64,000 nt of DNA from Mycobacterium sp. 1164985.4. GTDB taxonomy: Bacteria > Actinomycetota > Actinomycetes > Mycobacteriales > Mycobacteriaceae. The notes beneath the pieces are model-generated. The model saw nothing but the letters and a program-made list of their open reading frames with translations. It searched no databases and was not told where the DNA came from. The DNA lies in the NCBI RefSeq assembly GCF_001668575.1, contig NZ_LZMD01000065.1, positions 124,001 to 188,000 of the forward strand, in the 5' to 3' direction. This document shows, piece after piece, positions 31,438-40,707 of the stretch. The translations under genes were made by a program, and so were the position numbers. The stretch's first letter is position 1, and the number at the start of each line of letters is the position of its first letter.

Positions 31438-32431
31438 GGCTCGTCGCGGATTCGGGGCTGTGGACGACGGGATCGCCGGCCGCATCGGCTCCGTTGGTGG
31501 CCGTGCTGGAGGTCAGCGGAGCGGTGCTGTCGTGGACCGTCGACGAGGCTTCGGATGCGCACATAGCGTTCACCGACCCTGCGCGAGCCGACTGGTTGTG
31601 GCGTGTGGTGGGCGAGCGGGGCCACTACGCCGTGACGGCCGCGCTGGACGGCCGCAACCCCGAAGACAGTGTCGAGGTGGCCGACGTGAGTCTGACGCCC
31701 GATGCGCTGGCTCCGCTGCGCCGACTCGCGCTCGGCCATTGGCTGCGACGCTGGTGGCCGGCGAGTCAACGCGACGCGATCGCGACGCTCGACGGCGCCG
31801 TCCTCGACGCCGAGGTTGCGCTCCTGACCGCCGCCGCCCAGGACTACTTCGGCGAGGACACCTTCGATTCGGAGATCACCCATCTGCTCGCGCCGCATGC
31901 GGCGGCGCTCAGCGCCGCGGCCCGCGAAGGTGATCCGCGGGTCACCGCGCTCATCGAGCGGTGTCGCGACGTGGCCGACGACGTCGGTGTCGCACTCGAC
32001 GCTGAACCGGTCAGCCGGCGAGCCGACTATGCCCTTGCGGCAGGCTCAAATTCACGCGGTCCCAGTTAGGCTACCGTCGCCCGGGGCTTCGCTTCGATCA
32101 GCTGGGCGGCCGTCCCGCCCGGTGTCTTCGACGCGGCCGAGGACACCGTCGAGTGGTCAGTCGAACCGGCGGGCACAGGCGCGGACGCGGTGGTCGACGT
32201 GGAGCGGACGGACGCGCGTCCTTCCCCGTCGTCGACAACGACGGCGTGCCGATATCCGAAGCTGTTGCCTGGAACCATGATTGGGCTACCACGCGGGTAT
32301 TGGTGGGTGCCGACGTCGACGAGTCGGTGCGAACCCGCGACCGGGTTCGCGCCTTCGCGCGGTCACGGTTGAACGAGCCCGGTCCCGATGCGTTCCTGGC
32401 CGAGATCCTGGCCGCGGAATCGGATTACTGA
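31434..32431 (+). pseudogene. Unrecognised gene with a nonsense codon and a frameshift
   Basis: The frame from ATG 31434 (MRLVADSGLWTTGSPAASAP) runs 211 codons to TAG at 32067-32069. In the same frame, protein-like sequence continues right after the TAG (ISWAAVPPGVFDAAEDTVEW, then EPAGTGADAVVDVERTD). Near 32200-32220 the sense moves to another frame (PVVDNDGVPISEAVAWNHDW to FLAEILAAESDY, stop 32429-32431). One base lost there plus the TAG would explain the pattern; the undamaged protein would be ~332 aa. It is soluble with no known motif. The start overlaps the preceding fragment, so the two were an operon. Confidence 0.65.
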
Positions 32432-32751
32432 GACTCGTCGGACTGTTTGCGCATCTGCTCCCGAATCTGCTCCAGGCGTTCGGCGGCCGCGCGCTGCCGT
32501 TCGTCGTACTGTTCGGCGACGCTGCGTCCTTCGGGGGTTTCTGCCGCGAGCTCGGAGGCACCGATCGCGGTGCCGTAACGGGTCTCGATCTTTTCCCGTA
32601 CGGCGTCGAAAGTCGGTACGCCGCCCGGGGTGTAGCCGTTGTCGACCGGTTCGACCGGTGCGGTGGATCCAGGCGTGGGCTCGACGACCTCGGCGTCGAC
32701 CGCGGCTTCCTGCTCCGGTTCCGGAGTGGTGTCGTCCGGCATGCCGCTCAC
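32425..32751 (-). CDS. Small acidic protein, unknown function
   Basis: This 108-aa protein has an acidic, Pro/Glu/Val-rich N half (DDTTPEPEQEAAVDAEVVEP) and a charged helical C half (VAEQYDERQRAAAERLEQIREQMRKQ) likely to form a coiled coil. There is no signal peptide. GTG 32751 is chosen over ATG 32742 because GGAAGGGG lies 4 nt upstream of the GTG. The 3' end overlaps the decayed plus-strand gene by 7 nt. I do not recognise a named family. Confidence 0.7.
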   Translation of the reverse strand: MSGMPDDTTPEPEQEAAVDAEVVEPTPGSTAPVEPVDNGYTPGGVPTFDAVREKIETRYGTAIGASELAAETPEGRSVAEQYDERQRAAAERLEQIREQMRKQSDESQ

Positions 32752-32859
32752 GCTACCCCTTCCGCGGGTCCTGACGGTTATGGCAATTTTGACGAAACTA
32801 CCGCGGCGGCGGCACGGTGCGCATAGCGTTCTGCCGTTACTCAGCCGAAAGGAGCCACC

Positions 32860-33156
32860 ATGCGCGGCACCCTCATTTTCACAGCGGTCATCGGTGCGGG
32901 CATGTCCCTCGGCGCCGCCGCACCGGCCCTGGCCGACGACACCGACGACATATTCGTTTCGGTGATCAAGGAAGAAGGAATCCCGTTCTCGACCGCGAAG
33001 GACGCGATCAGCCTCGCCCACGCGGTATGTGACTACGTGGAAGCGGGCCAGAAACCCGAACAGGTTGCGGTCGAGATCAGCGAGCCGGCGAACTGGACCG
33101 TGGAGCAGAGCGGGTTCTTCGTCGGCGCCGCGACCCAGTCGTACTGCCCGTCCTAG
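32860..33156 (+). CDS. DUF732 secreted protein
   Basis: This 98-aa preprotein has a signal peptide (MRGTLIFTAVIGAGMSLGAAAPALAD, cleavage near residue 26) and the mycobacterial DUF732 core: DDIFVSVIKEEGIPF, AHAVCDYVEAGQKPEQV and FFVGAATQSYCPS, with two cysteines that likely pair. DUF732 proteins are small, abundant in mycobacteria and of unknown function. The ATG has AAAGGAG 6 nt upstream, and TAGCGT at 32824-32829 is a plausible -10 box. Confidence 0.92.
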   Translation: MRGTLIFTAVIGAGMSLGAAAPALADDTDDIFVSVIKEEGIPFSTAKDAISLAHAVCDYVEAGQKPEQVAVEISEPANWTVEQSGFFVGAATQSYCPS

Positions 33157-33209
33157 TTCATCGGACGGCCGGAGTTCCTGCTGCCGAGCAGGATTCGAGA
33201 TAGTGGTCG

Positions 33210-34577
33210 CTAATGCGGCTCGCGCACCGGTGAGGGTGGAGTCGCGACACTGCGAACCGCGGCCGGAACGGGAGCGACCGCGAGGCCCGGCGTGCCGAGT
33301 TGGGCCGCCAGCCACGGCAGGGCCGTCGCAAAAGCGTGTGCGGCGTACGGCCAGTCGTGCTTACCCGGTTGAACCACGACGCTGCAGTCGATGCCGTTGG
33401 ATGCGGCCAGTCCGCACAGCGCGTCGGCCGCATTCTTCTGTGGCGCTGCGTCCACGGTATTGACGTCGAAGCGCCCCGTCACACCCGAATAGCGGCCGTG
33501 ACGGCCGATCACCGTCGTTGGATCGAACGCCGCGTAGGCCGCGGCGTTACCCCCGAACAGGCGCTCGATCGTCTGGTCCTTCGTGCCTGAGTTGGGACTC
33601 AGATCGCCGGCGATGTCGTCGAAGGCGCCGAACATGTCCGGATGCATCACCGCCAGGTCGACCGCGCAGGTTCCGCCCATCGACCATCCGACGATTCCCC
33701 AATTCGACTGTTTGGCACTGACATCGAACCTCGACACCATGAACGGCACGACGTCCTTGGTGAGGTGGTCGGCGACGTTGCCTCGTTTGCCGTTCACGCA
33801 TTCGGTGTCGTTGCGGAACGTCCCGCCGGCGTCGACGAACACGAGCACCGGGGCATAGCCGCCGTGCACGGCGGCGAAGTCGTCGGCCGTGGCGACCGCA
33901 TTGCCCGCGCGGACCCAGTCCGCCGGGGTGTTGAACTCGCCACCGATCATCATCACCGTCGGCAGCGGCGGCGGGGGATCGGTCGCATACCACGCAGGCG
34001 GCAGGTAGACGAGTTCGCCGCGGTGTTTGAATCCGGACGCCTTGTCGCCGATGTTGACGGGCACGACCGTGCCCCTGGCCGGAATCTGGTGGCGCTGTTG
34101 CATCGCAAGCATGGTCGCCGCGTCGGTCTGATCGGGCAGCGGCCCCGCGGTCAGCTGATTCCACGCGGCCCCCACGGTCGGGACGTAACCCACCCACAGG
34201 TTCACGGCCAGCGCGACCGACAGCAGACACAGCGGGAGCGACATCAACGAGGCGCCGCGCCGCCACCAACGCGCGCCTCGCCAACCCGCGATCAGCACGG
34301 CGCATGCCGTACCCGTCAGCGCCACCCACACCCACAGCGAGCGCGGAGCAGGGTTGTCAGACAGGCCCTCGGATGCGATGTATGCGTACGTCGCCGCCGC
34401 GAGCGCGACACCACACAGCACGGCCCACGGCACCCACACCAGGCGCCACCTCCGCGTTCGCCATCCGATGGCGGCGATCAGCACCACCGCCGCGACGATC
34501 TGCACCATGGTGGGAATCCACCCATGCATCAACGACAGGTGCCCACGCAGCGAATGAGCCAGTGTCACCAGTGTCAC
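33210..34577 (-). CDS. Membrane-anchored alpha/beta-hydrolase (esterase family), Rv1639c-like
   Basis: This 455-aa protein has four N-terminal TM segments (~20-140) followed by an extracytoplasmic esterase/mycolyltransferase-type hydrolase domain. The nucleophile motif is GWSMGGTCAVDLA, with the catalytic His in QPGKHDWPYAAHA; an Asp is probably supplied near FDVNTVD. The arrangement resembles antigen-85-related esterases with a membrane anchor and matches Rv1639c beside lysX. Start candidates are GTG 34577, GTG 34568 and ATG 34529; the first is used without strong Shine-Dalgarno support. Substrate unknown. Confidence 0.85.
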   Translation of the reverse strand: MTLVTLAHSLRGHLSLMHGWIPTMVQIVAAVVLIAAIGWRTRRWRLVWVPWAVLCGVALAAATYAYIASEGLSDNPAPRSLWVWVALTGTACAVLIAGWRGARWWRRGASLMSLPLCLLSVALAVNLWVGYVPTVGAAWNQLTAGPLPDQTDAATMLAMQQRHQIPARGTVVPVNIGDKASGFKHRGELVYLPPAWYATDPPPPLPTVMMIGGEFNTPADWVRAGNAVATADDFAAVHGGYAPVLVFVDAGGTFRNDTECVNGKRGNVADHLTKDVVPFMVSRFDVSAKQSNWGIVGWSMGGTCAVDLAVMHPDMFGAFDDIAGDLSPNSGTKDQTIERLFGGNAAAYAAFDPTTVIGRHGRYSGVTGRFDVNTVDAAPQKNAADALCGLAASNGIDCSVVVQPGKHDWPYAAHAFATALPWLAAQLGTPGLAVAPVPAAVRSVATPPSPVREPH

Positions 34578-34625
34578 GGACTACAGGGTGAGGGGTAATC
34601 CTTAAGACGCGCTGTGGAGAAGCTG

Positions 34626-37600
34626 TCAACGGGGTTTGGCCAACGGGAACGGCAGCGTCTCGCGGATGCTACGTCCCGTGATCAGCATGACGACGCGGTC
34701 CACGCCCATACCCAGGCCACCGGTAGGCGGCATCGCGTATTCCATCGCCTGCAGGAAGTCCTCGTCGAGTTCCATCGCCTCCGGATCGCCACCGGCGGCC
34801 AGCAGCGACTGCTCCTGCAGCCGGCGGCGCTGTTCGACCGGGTCGGTGAGTTCGCTGTAGGCGGTGCCGAGTTCGACGCCCCACGCCACCAGGTCCCACC
34901 GCTCTGCGACGCCGGGGATGCTGCGGTGCGGGCGGGTCAGCGGCGACACCGATGTCGGGAAATCCTTGTAGAACGTGGGCGCCTCGGTGCGGTCCTCGAC
35001 CAGGCGCTCGTAGAGTTCCAGCACCACGGCCCCGGCGTCCCAATGGGTCAGGTACGGGATGTTCGCGGCGTCGCACAGCTTACGTAGCTTCGGGAGCTCT
35101 GTTTCGGGGCCGATCTGCTCGCCGAGGGCCTCGGACACCGCATCGTGCACCGTCTTCACCGCCCACTGACCGGAGATGTCGACCGGCTCGAGCCCGCCGC
35201 CTTCCTTGGGCCGGTTGAACACCTGCGCACCGTTGGCAGCGACAGCGGCGTTTTGGATCAGCTCACGGCATCCGTCGATCCAGACGTTGTAGTCCGCGTG
35301 CGCCTGATAAGCTTCCAACAGCGTGAATTCGGGGTTGTGGCTGAAGTCGACGCCTTCGTTGCGAAAAGCCCTGCCCAGCTCGAAGACTCGCTCGACCCCG
35401 CCCACGCAGAGCCGCTTGAGGTAGAGCTCGGGAGCGATGCGCAGGTACAGGTCCAGGTCGTAGGCGTTGATGTGGGTGAGGAACGGCCGTGCGTTTGCAC
35501 CGCCGTGAATCTGCTGCAGGATGGGCGTCTCGACCTCAAGAAAACCCTTGCTGACCAACGTTTCCCGGATTGCGTGCAGCACACCGCTTCGCGCACGGAT
35601 CAGGTCACGAGCCTCGGTGTTGATCGCCAGGTCGACGTAGCGGGCGCGCACTCGGGCTTCCTGGTCGGTCAGACCCTTCCACTTGTCGGGCAGAGGCCGC
35701 AGGCACTTGCCGATCATCCGCCAGTTACGTACCAGCAACGAGCGGGTGCCCTTCTTGCTGTAGCCCATCGTGCCCGACACCTCGACCAAGTCGCCAAGAT
35801 CGATTGCGTGGGTGAAGTCGGCCGTCGTCATCGATTCGAGCAGCGAATTGTCCAGCAGCAGCTGAACTTCACCGGACCAGTCACGCAACTGAGCGAACAG
35901 CACACCGCCGTAGTCGCGGCTGCGCAGCACCCGGCCCGCCACCGTCACCGCGACATCGTCGTCGGCATCGACCGCCTCGATGACCGTGTGCGACGGCGGC
36001 GTGCCGACGGGATAGGCATCGATCCCGTTGTCCTGCAACGCCTTCAGCTTGGACATGCGTACCCGGACCTGCTCCGGGAGCCGCGCTTCCTCGGCGTCGG
36101 GCAGATCCGCCGCCAAGCCGCTGACGTCGGGCGCCGAGCCGTCGTGGTGCAGCAGCCCCGTCGCCATCAGGTTCTGCGGCACGGCGGTGTGGTGACCGGT
36201 GTGCGGCTGTTCGTGGCGCCGTGAGAAGGGCAGCACCAGGAAACCCTCGGCGATCACCGATGCCACCCCGACCCGGGGAACCAGCCGGGCGTCGTCGTAG
36301 CAGGCGTAGCGCGGCACCCATTCCGGTTGGTATTTCATGTTCGAGCGGTACAGCGTCTCGAGCTGCCACCACCGGGAGAAGAACACCAGCAGGCTGCGCC
36401 ACAGCCGCGCGACCGGGCCCGCGCCGAGCTGGGCGCCATGTTCGAACGCCGAGCGGAACATCGCGAAGTTCAGCGAGATCCTGGTGATGCCAATGTCTTC
36501 GGCCTGCATACACAGTTCGCTGACCATCAGCTCGATGGTGCCGTTGGGAGACTGGGGGGAGCGGCGCATCAGATCCAGCGAGACGCCGTTGGTGCCCCAC
36601 GGCACCAACGACAGCATCGCAACCACTTCATCGTTCCCGCCCCCGTTCTGCACCGCTTCGACCAGGAGGCAGTCGCCGTCGGCCGGATCGCCGAGCCTGC
36701 CCAGCGCCATCGAGAACCCGCGCTCGTCGTCGGTGTCGCGCCAGGCGTCGGCGCGGGCGATGACATCGGCCATCTCCTCGGCGCCCAGATCGCGGTGCCT
36801 GCGGATGCGGACACTCGCACCGGCGCGCCGCGCGCGGGTCACCGCCTGGCGGACCGCGCGCATGTCCGGGCCGGAGAGCCGGAAGTTGTCCGGATAGAGA
36901 ATGGCCTCGTCGCCGAGCTGCAACGCGTTGAGTCCGGCCTGGCGGAAGGCCTCGGCGCCCGTCGAGCTGGCGCCCATCACACCCGGGGCCCAGCCGTAGG
37001 CCAGACACAGCGCAAGCCACGCATCGATCGCCGCCGGCCACGCCTTGGGATCACCCACGGGGTCCCCGCTGGCCAGGCAGACGCCGACTTCCACGCGGTA
37101 AGTGATGGCGGCACGGCCGTTGGGTGCGAACACCACCGCCTTGTCGCGGCGGGTGGCGAAATAGCCGAGCGAGTCGTTCTTGCCGAACAACTCGAGCAGC
37201 CCGCGCAGCGCGGATTCGTCCTCGCCGGTCAGCGCGTTCTCGGCGCGCTGGGACTGGAACAGCACGATCGCCGCGACCATCAGGGCGAGGGCACCGAAAA
37301 GCCCGAGCAGCGCGTTAATCAGCACGTGCGGATGGCCGCTGAAGTTCGACGAGTCCGCGCCCGCGAACGCGCTCACCCGGTTCAGCGCGTACCAGAACCG
37401 GTCACTGCGGGCCAGGCTGCCGGGGAACAGTTCGAGAAGACCCCAGCCGATCGCGGTGCCGATCGCCATCCCGGCGACCAGCACGGCCGCCGCCTTCAGC
37501 AGTGCGCCCCGGCGGACCTTCGCCCAGAACTCGCGACGGGCCAGCAGCAGGAACAGGATCGCGGCGATGTGGAAGGCCAGCCCGATGACCTCGCCGATGT

Positions 37601-37952
37601 CTTCGATCACCGACTCCTCGCCGGACACCAGGCCGACGACGTTGAACACGATCGCGCCCACCATGTAGGCGACAAGGATCCACCAGGCGATGCGCTTACG
37701 GGCGGCCAGCGCCGCGGCCAGCAACGCCAGCACGAACGCCCACGCGAAGCTGGTGTCCGGGAAGTTGAAGATGTAGTCGTTGACGAACTCGCGCGGCACC
37801 CGGATGACCGACCGCACGAAGGGCGAGACACTCGCCATCAACGAGAGCGTGGCGATGACGCCGACCGTCCAACCGGCCGCGGCGGGCACCCACCAGTGCC
37901 TCGACCTGCGGCGGGTCACAGGCACGTTAGCGACGGTCATAGGCCGCGACAT
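34626..37952 (-). CDS. lysX: Bifunctional lysylphosphatidylglycerol synthetase / lysyl-tRNA synthetase LysX
   Basis: This 1108-aa fusion has a membrane part (~20-240, about six TM segments), then a GNAT-like aminoacyl transferase domain (~245-560, DUF2156) and a class II lysyl-tRNA synthetase (~600-1108) with its anticodon-binding OB fold. The synthetase part shows [23 protein letters not shown] (motif 1), [18 protein letters not shown] (motif 2) and [15 protein letters not shown] (motif 3). In M. tuberculosis LysX makes Lys-tRNA and moves lysine onto phosphatidylglycerol, giving resistance to cationic peptides. ATG 37952 lacks a clear Shine-Dalgarno; ATG 37940 is an alternative. Confidence 0.96.
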   Translation of the reverse strand: MSRPMTVANVPVTRRRSRHWWVPAAAGWTVGVIATLSLMASVSPFVRSVIRVPREFVNDYIFNFPDTSFAWAFVLALLAAALAARKRIAWWILVAYMVGAIVFNVVGLVSGEESVIEDIGEVIGLAFHIAAILFLLLARREFWAKVRRGALLKAAAVLVAGMAIGTAIGWGLLELFPGSLARSDRFWYALNRVSAFAGADSSNFSGHPHVLINALLGLFGALALMVAAIVLFQSQRAENALTGEDESALRGLLELFGKNDSLGYFATRRDKAVVFAPNGRAAITYRVEVGVCLASGDPVGDPKAWPAAIDAWLALCLAYGWAPGVMGASSTGAEAFRQAGLNALQLGDEAILYPDNFRLSGPDMRAVRQAVTRARRAGASVRIRRHRDLGAEEMADVIARADAWRDTDDERGFSMALGRLGDPADGDCLLVEAVQNGGGNDEVVAMLSLVPWGTNGVSLDLMRRSPQSPNGTIELMVSELCMQAEDIGITRISLNFAMFRSAFEHGAQLGAGPVARLWRSLLVFFSRWWQLETLYRSNMKYQPEWVPRYACYDDARLVPRVGVASVIAEGFLVLPFSRRHEQPHTGHHTAVPQNLMATGLLHHDGSAPDVSGLAADLPDAEEARLPEQVRVRMSKLKALQDNGIDAYPVGTPPSHTVIEAVDADDDVAVTVAGRVLRSRDYGGVLFAQLRDWSGEVQLLLDNSLLESMTTADFTHAIDLGDLVEVSGTMGYSKKGTRSLLVRNWRMIGKCLRPLPDKWKGLTDQEARVRARYVDLAINTEARDLIRARSGVLHAIRETLVSKGFLEVETPILQQIHGGANARPFLTHINAYDLDLYLRIAPELYLKRLCVGGVERVFELGRAFRNEGVDFSHNPEFTLLEAYQAHADYNVWIDGCRELIQNAAVAANGAQVFNRPKEGGGLEPVDISGQWAVKTVHDAVSEALGEQIGPETELPKLRKLCDAANIPYLTHWDAGAVVLELYERLVEDRTEAPTFYKDFPTSVSPLTRPHRSIPGVAERWDLVAWGVELGTAYSELTDPVEQRRRLQEQSLLAAGGDPEAMELDEDFLQAMEYAMPPTGGLGMGVDRVVMLITGRSIRETLPFPLAKPR

Positions 37953-37983
37953 TATTCGGTTAGGACGCTGAATGGGCGGCGAC

Positions 37984-38409
37984 TCACGACCAGACGGGAC
38001 CGGTGTATTTCTCGCCGGGACCCTGACCCGGTTCGTCCGGTGATGCGCTGGCCTCGCGGAAGGCCAACTGCAGCGTCTTCAGGCCGTCTCGTACCGGCCC
38101 GGCATGAGGTCCGAGATACTCGACGGAGGCGGTTACCAACCCGGCCAGCGCGGTGATCAGCCGGCGCGCCTCGTCCAGATCGCGGTGGGGGCTGTCGTCC
38201 GGGTTCTCGGCCGACAGCCCGAGCTTCTCGGCGGCCGCGCTCATCAGCATCACCGCCGACCGCGTGATCACCTCGACGGCGGGGATGTCGGCGAGCTCAC
38301 GAACGGCTGAGCCGTTCAGATCACCTGAGCCGGCTGAGCCGTTCAGATCACCTGAGCCGGCAGAGCCGCTGGCGCTGTCAAGGTCAGCTGAGTTCGAGTC
38401 ATCGGTCAT
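37984..38409 (-). CDS. DUF1844 protein with a repeated N terminus
   Basis: This 141-aa protein has a DUF1844 core ([59 protein letters not shown]), a helical domain of unknown role. The N terminus is a low-complexity linker made of tandem GDLNGSAGS units encoded by a 27-bp repeat. It is divergent from the infC operon, and its start codon lies between the -35 and -10 boxes of the infC promoter. Confidence 0.88.
   Translation of the reverse strand: MTDDSNSADLDSASGSAGSGDLNGSAGSGDLNGSAVRELADIPAVEVITRSAVMLMSAAAEKLGLSAENPDDSPHRDLDEARRLITALAGLVTASVEYLGPHAGPVRDGLKTLQLAFREASASPDEPGQGPGEKYTGPVWS
38304..38367. repeat. 27-bp tandem repeat in the DUF1844 gene
   Basis: Two perfect 27-bp copies (38304-38330 and 38331-38357) are followed by about 10 bp of a third copy with one mismatch. 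The unit is a multiple of three, so copy changes keep the frame and only lengthen or shorten a Gly/Ser/Asp/Asn linker. Confidence 0.9.
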
Positions 38410-38421
38410 GCCTGCTAGACT
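38393..38421 (+). promoter_or_regulatory. Promoter of the infC operon
   Basis: TTCGAG (38393-38398) and TAGACT (38416-38421) are spaced by 17 nt, a good mycobacterial sigma-70-type layout. Transcription from about 38428 gives a ~200-nt leader before infC. The promoter overlaps the start of the divergent DUF1844 gene. Confidence 0.6.
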
Positions 38422-38508
38422 GGCATGCGCGACCGTCCCGGCAAACGCCAGGGACAGCAAGTGGAGTCCCTCTCCCACCGCTGGCCATACCGGCTCAGCG
38501 GTCCGGTC

Positions 38509-38569
38509 ACAGGCATCAATGCCTGTCCTGGTCGGCTGTGGGCCCTGCTTTGAGCAGGGCTTTTCTGTT
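38509..38569 (+). promoter_or_regulatory. Leader hairpin plus intrinsic terminator (attenuator) upstream of infC
   Basis: A 7-bp hairpin with a TCAA loop (38509-38526) is followed by a perfect 8-bp GC-rich stem (38542-38549 with 38553-38560, loop TTG) and the T-rich tract TTTTCTGTT. This is a textbook intrinsic terminator, rare in mycobacteria, lying 57 nt before the infC start. It implies attenuation of the infC-rpmI-rplT operon; the trigger (ribosomal protein, translation state or other) is not evident. Confidence 0.7.
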
Positions 38570-38625
38570 CGGCAGAGCAGAGCGCTGATGGAGTGGGCTC
38601 CTAGAGGACAACAGTAGGAGGCCCC

Positions 38626-39213
38626 ATCAGCACTGAGACCCGCGTCAACGAGCGCATCCGCGTACCTGAAGTCCGCCTGATCGGACCGGGCGGTGAACAG
38701 GTAGGCATCGTGCGCATCGAAGATGCTCTCCGCGTCGCCGCGGATGCCGATCTCGATCTCGTCGAAGTAGCGCCGGACGCCAAACCCCCGGTCTGCAAGA
38801 TCATGGACTACGGAAAGTTCAAATACGAGACGGCTCAGAAGGCACGCGAGTCTCGCAAGAACCAGCAGCAGACCGTCGTCAAGGAACAGAAGCTCCGTCC
38901 CAAGATCGACCCGCACGACTACGAGACCAAGAAGGGTCACGTGATCCGCTTCCTCGAGGCCGGGTCCAAGGTGAAGGTGACGATCATGTTCCGCGGCCGC
39001 GAGCAGTCGCGACCCGAGTTGGGTTTCCGGCTCCTGCAGCGGCTGGGCGCCGACGTCGCCGATTACGGCTTCGTCGAGACGTCCGCCAAGCAGGACGGGC
39101 GCAACATGACGATGGTGCTGGCCCCGCACCGCGGCGCGAAGACTCGCGCCAAGGCAGCGCAGCAGGCCGAAGGCTCCGCAGAGCCGACCCCAGCACCCGA
39201 CAGAAACAGCTAG
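38626..39213 (+). CDS. infC: Translation initiation factor IF-3, ATC start
   Basis: This 195-aa IF-3 has N domain [20 protein letters not shown], linker [18 protein letters not shown] and C domain [19 protein letters not shown]. Only an ATC (38626) follows AGGAGG (38616-38621) in the right frame. An in-frame TAG lies at 38602-38604 with no ATG, GTG or TTG in between, and the GTG at 38710 would delete most of the N domain. Rare AUU/AUC/AUA starts are the known basis of IF-3 autoregulation: low IF-3 lets ribosomes start at the poor codon. First gene of infC-rpmI-rplT. Confidence 0.95.
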   Translation: MSTETRVNERIRVPEVRLIGPGGEQVGIVRIEDALRVAADADLDLVEVAPDAKPPVCKIMDYGKFKYETAQKARESRKNQQQTVVKEQKLRPKIDPHDYETKKGHVIRFLEAGSKVKVTIMFRGREQSRPELGFRLLQRLGADVADYGFVETSAKQDGRNMTMVLAPHRGAKTRAKAAQQAEGSAEPTPAPDRNS

Positions 39214-39233
39214 AACAACAGAGCAGAGGACCC

Positions 39234-39428
39234 ATGCCCAAGGCGAAGACCCACAGCGGCGCTTCCAAGCGGTTCCGTCGCACCGGAACCGGCAAGATCG
39301 TGCGCCAGAAGGCCAACCGCCGCCACTTGCTCGAGCACAAGCCGAGCAAGCGCACCCGGCGACTCGACGGTCGCACCGTTGTGTCGGCCAACGACAACGC
39401 CCGCATCAAGAAGATGCTCAACGGCTGA
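39234..39428 (+). CDS. rpmI: 50S ribosomal protein L35
   Basis: This 64-aa, very basic protein has the L35 pattern [20 protein letters not shown] then [18 protein letters not shown], ending IKKMLNG. It begins 20 nt after infC with AGAGGA upstream. Full length for the family; second gene of the conserved IF3-L35-L20 operon and under the leader attenuator. Confidence 0.98.
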   Translation: MPKAKTHSGASKRFRRTGTGKIVRQKANRRHLLEHKPSKRTRRLDGRTVVSANDNARIKKMLNG

Positions 39429-39466
39429 CCGACCAAACACGTACGACCTGAACGAAGGACATTCCC

Positions 39467-39856
39467 ATGGCACGCGTCAAGCGCGCAGTCAACGCCCAGA
39501 AGAAGCGGCGGACAATCCTCAAGGCCTCCAAGGGCTACCGGGGCCAGCGGTCGCGGCTGTACCGCAAGGCCAAAGAGCAGCAGCTGCATTCGCTCAATTA
39601 CGCCTATCGTGACCGGCGCGCCCGCAAGGGCGAGTTCCGCAAGCTGTGGATCTCGCGCATCAACGCCGCCGCCCGCGCCAACGACATCACCTACAACCGG
39701 CTGATCCAGGGGCTCAAGGCCGCCGGGGTCGAGGTGGACCGCAAGAACCTCGCCGAGATCGCCGTCAGTGATCCGGCCGCGTTCACCGCGCTGGTGGAGG
39801 TCGCCAAGGGCGCACTGCCCGAGGACGTCAACGCGCCGTCGGGCGAGGCTGCCTGA
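39467..39856 (+). CDS. rplT: 50S ribosomal protein L20
   Basis: This 129-aa protein has the L20 signature [14 protein letters not shown] and [20 protein letters not shown], then [19 protein letters not shown]20 starts 50S assembly by binding 23S rRNA, and in other bacteria represses its own operon; no L20-binding leader motif could be confirmed here. Good AAGGA site before ATG 39467. The tsnR coding sense follows at once. Confidence 0.98.
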   Translation: MARVKRAVNAQKKRRTILKASKGYRGQRSRLYRKAKEQQLHSLNYAYRDRRARKGEFRKLWISRINAAARANDITYNRLIQGLKAAGVEVDRKNLAEIAVSDPAAFTALVEVAKGALPEDVNAPSGEAA

Positions 39857-39879
39857 CGCTCACCGAACGATCCGCCCGG

Positions 39880-40635
39880 GTGGTCGCTGCGGCCAAGCTG
39901 CACCGCCACGTCGGGCGACGCCGCGCCGCGCGCTTCCTCGCCGAGGGGCCCAACCTCGTCGAGGCGGCGTTGCGGCGCGGTCTCGTATCCGAGGTCTTCG
40001 CCACTGAGGATGCGCTGAACCGGTTCGGTGCCCTGCTGGCCGACGCACCCGTGCACGTGGTGACGGAACGCGCCGCAAAAGCGCTGTCGGAGACGGTGAC
40101 TCCGGTAGGCCTGGTCGCGGTCTGCACGACACCGCAGACCTCGATCGACGATGTGCTGGCCGCGTCGCCGCGACTGGTGGCCGTCGCTGTCGAGATGTCC
40201 GAGCCGGGCAACGCGGGCACCTTGATCCGGATCGCTGACGCGATGGGGGCCGACGCCGTGGTGTTCGCCGGGCACAGCGTCGACCCGTACAACGGTAAGT
40301 GCCTGCGCGCCTCGACCGGCAGCATCTTCTCCATCCCCGTCGTCACTGAAAACGACGCTGCGGCGGCGGTGTCGCAACTCGCCGGCGCCGGCCTGCAGGT
40401 GCTGGCGACCACGGTGGACGGCGAAATCTCGCTCGACAGCCCCGATCTGGGAGCCGACCTCGCGGGACCGACGGCGTGGATGTTCGGGCCGGAGGCGCAC
40501 GGTCTGCCGGCAGCGCTCGCGGCGTCGGCCACGCACCGCGTCCACATCCCGATGCCGGGCAGCACCGAGAGCCTCAACGTGGCCGCGGCCGCGGCGATCT
40601 GCCTCTACCAGAGCGCGCGGGCACAACGCACCTAG
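39880..40635 (+). CDS. tsnR: SpoU/TrmH-family rRNA 2'-O-methyltransferase
   Basis: This 251-aa protein has an N-terminal substrate-binding part (RRRAARFLAEGPNLVEAAL) and a SPOUT catalytic domain: motif 1 SEPGNAGTLIRIADAMGAD, motif 2 MFGPEAHGLPAAL and motif 3 IPMPGSTESLNVAAAAAI, forming the knotted SAM site. It should methylate ribose in 23S rRNA or tRNA. GTG 39880 is the first standard start. In-frame sequence before it (TERSAR) looks conserved back to a CTG at 39853 that overlaps the rplT stop as CTGA, so non-standard initiation there is possible. Confidence 0.88.
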   Translation: MVAAAKLHRHVGRRRAARFLAEGPNLVEAALRRGLVSEVFATEDALNRFGALLADAPVHVVTERAAKALSETVTPVGLVAVCTTPQTSIDDVLAASPRLVAVAVEMSEPGNAGTLIRIADAMGADAVVFAGHSVDPYNGKCLRASTGSIFSIPVVTENDAAAAVSQLAGAGLQVLATTVDGEISLDSPDLGADLAGPTAWMFGPEAHGLPAALAASATHRVHIPMPGSTESLNVAAAAAICLYQSARAQRT

Positions 40636-40695
40636 CGCCGAAGCGCGCTGCGTCACATCAGCGCCCAAACTCCCCACAGACTTAGCTCGGCGAAG

Positions 40696-40701
40696 TATTG
40701 T
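40696..40701 (+). promoter_or_regulatory. -10 box (TATTGT) of the GMC oxidoreductase gene, leaderless type
   Basis: TATTGT ends 6 nt before ATG 40708. There is no Shine-Dalgarno and no clear -35. Confidence 0.4.
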
Positions 40702-40707
40702 GCGGCG

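Noticed and set aside
38304-38367. CRISPR-like repeats
   Set aside because: The copies are directly adjacent, without spacers, and inside a coding frame. No CRISPR array or cas gene is seen anywhere in the window.
38710-39213. infC starting at GTG 38710
   Set aside because: This would remove the first 28 residues, including the conserved N-terminal domain strand; the AGGAGG-ATC start restores full family length.
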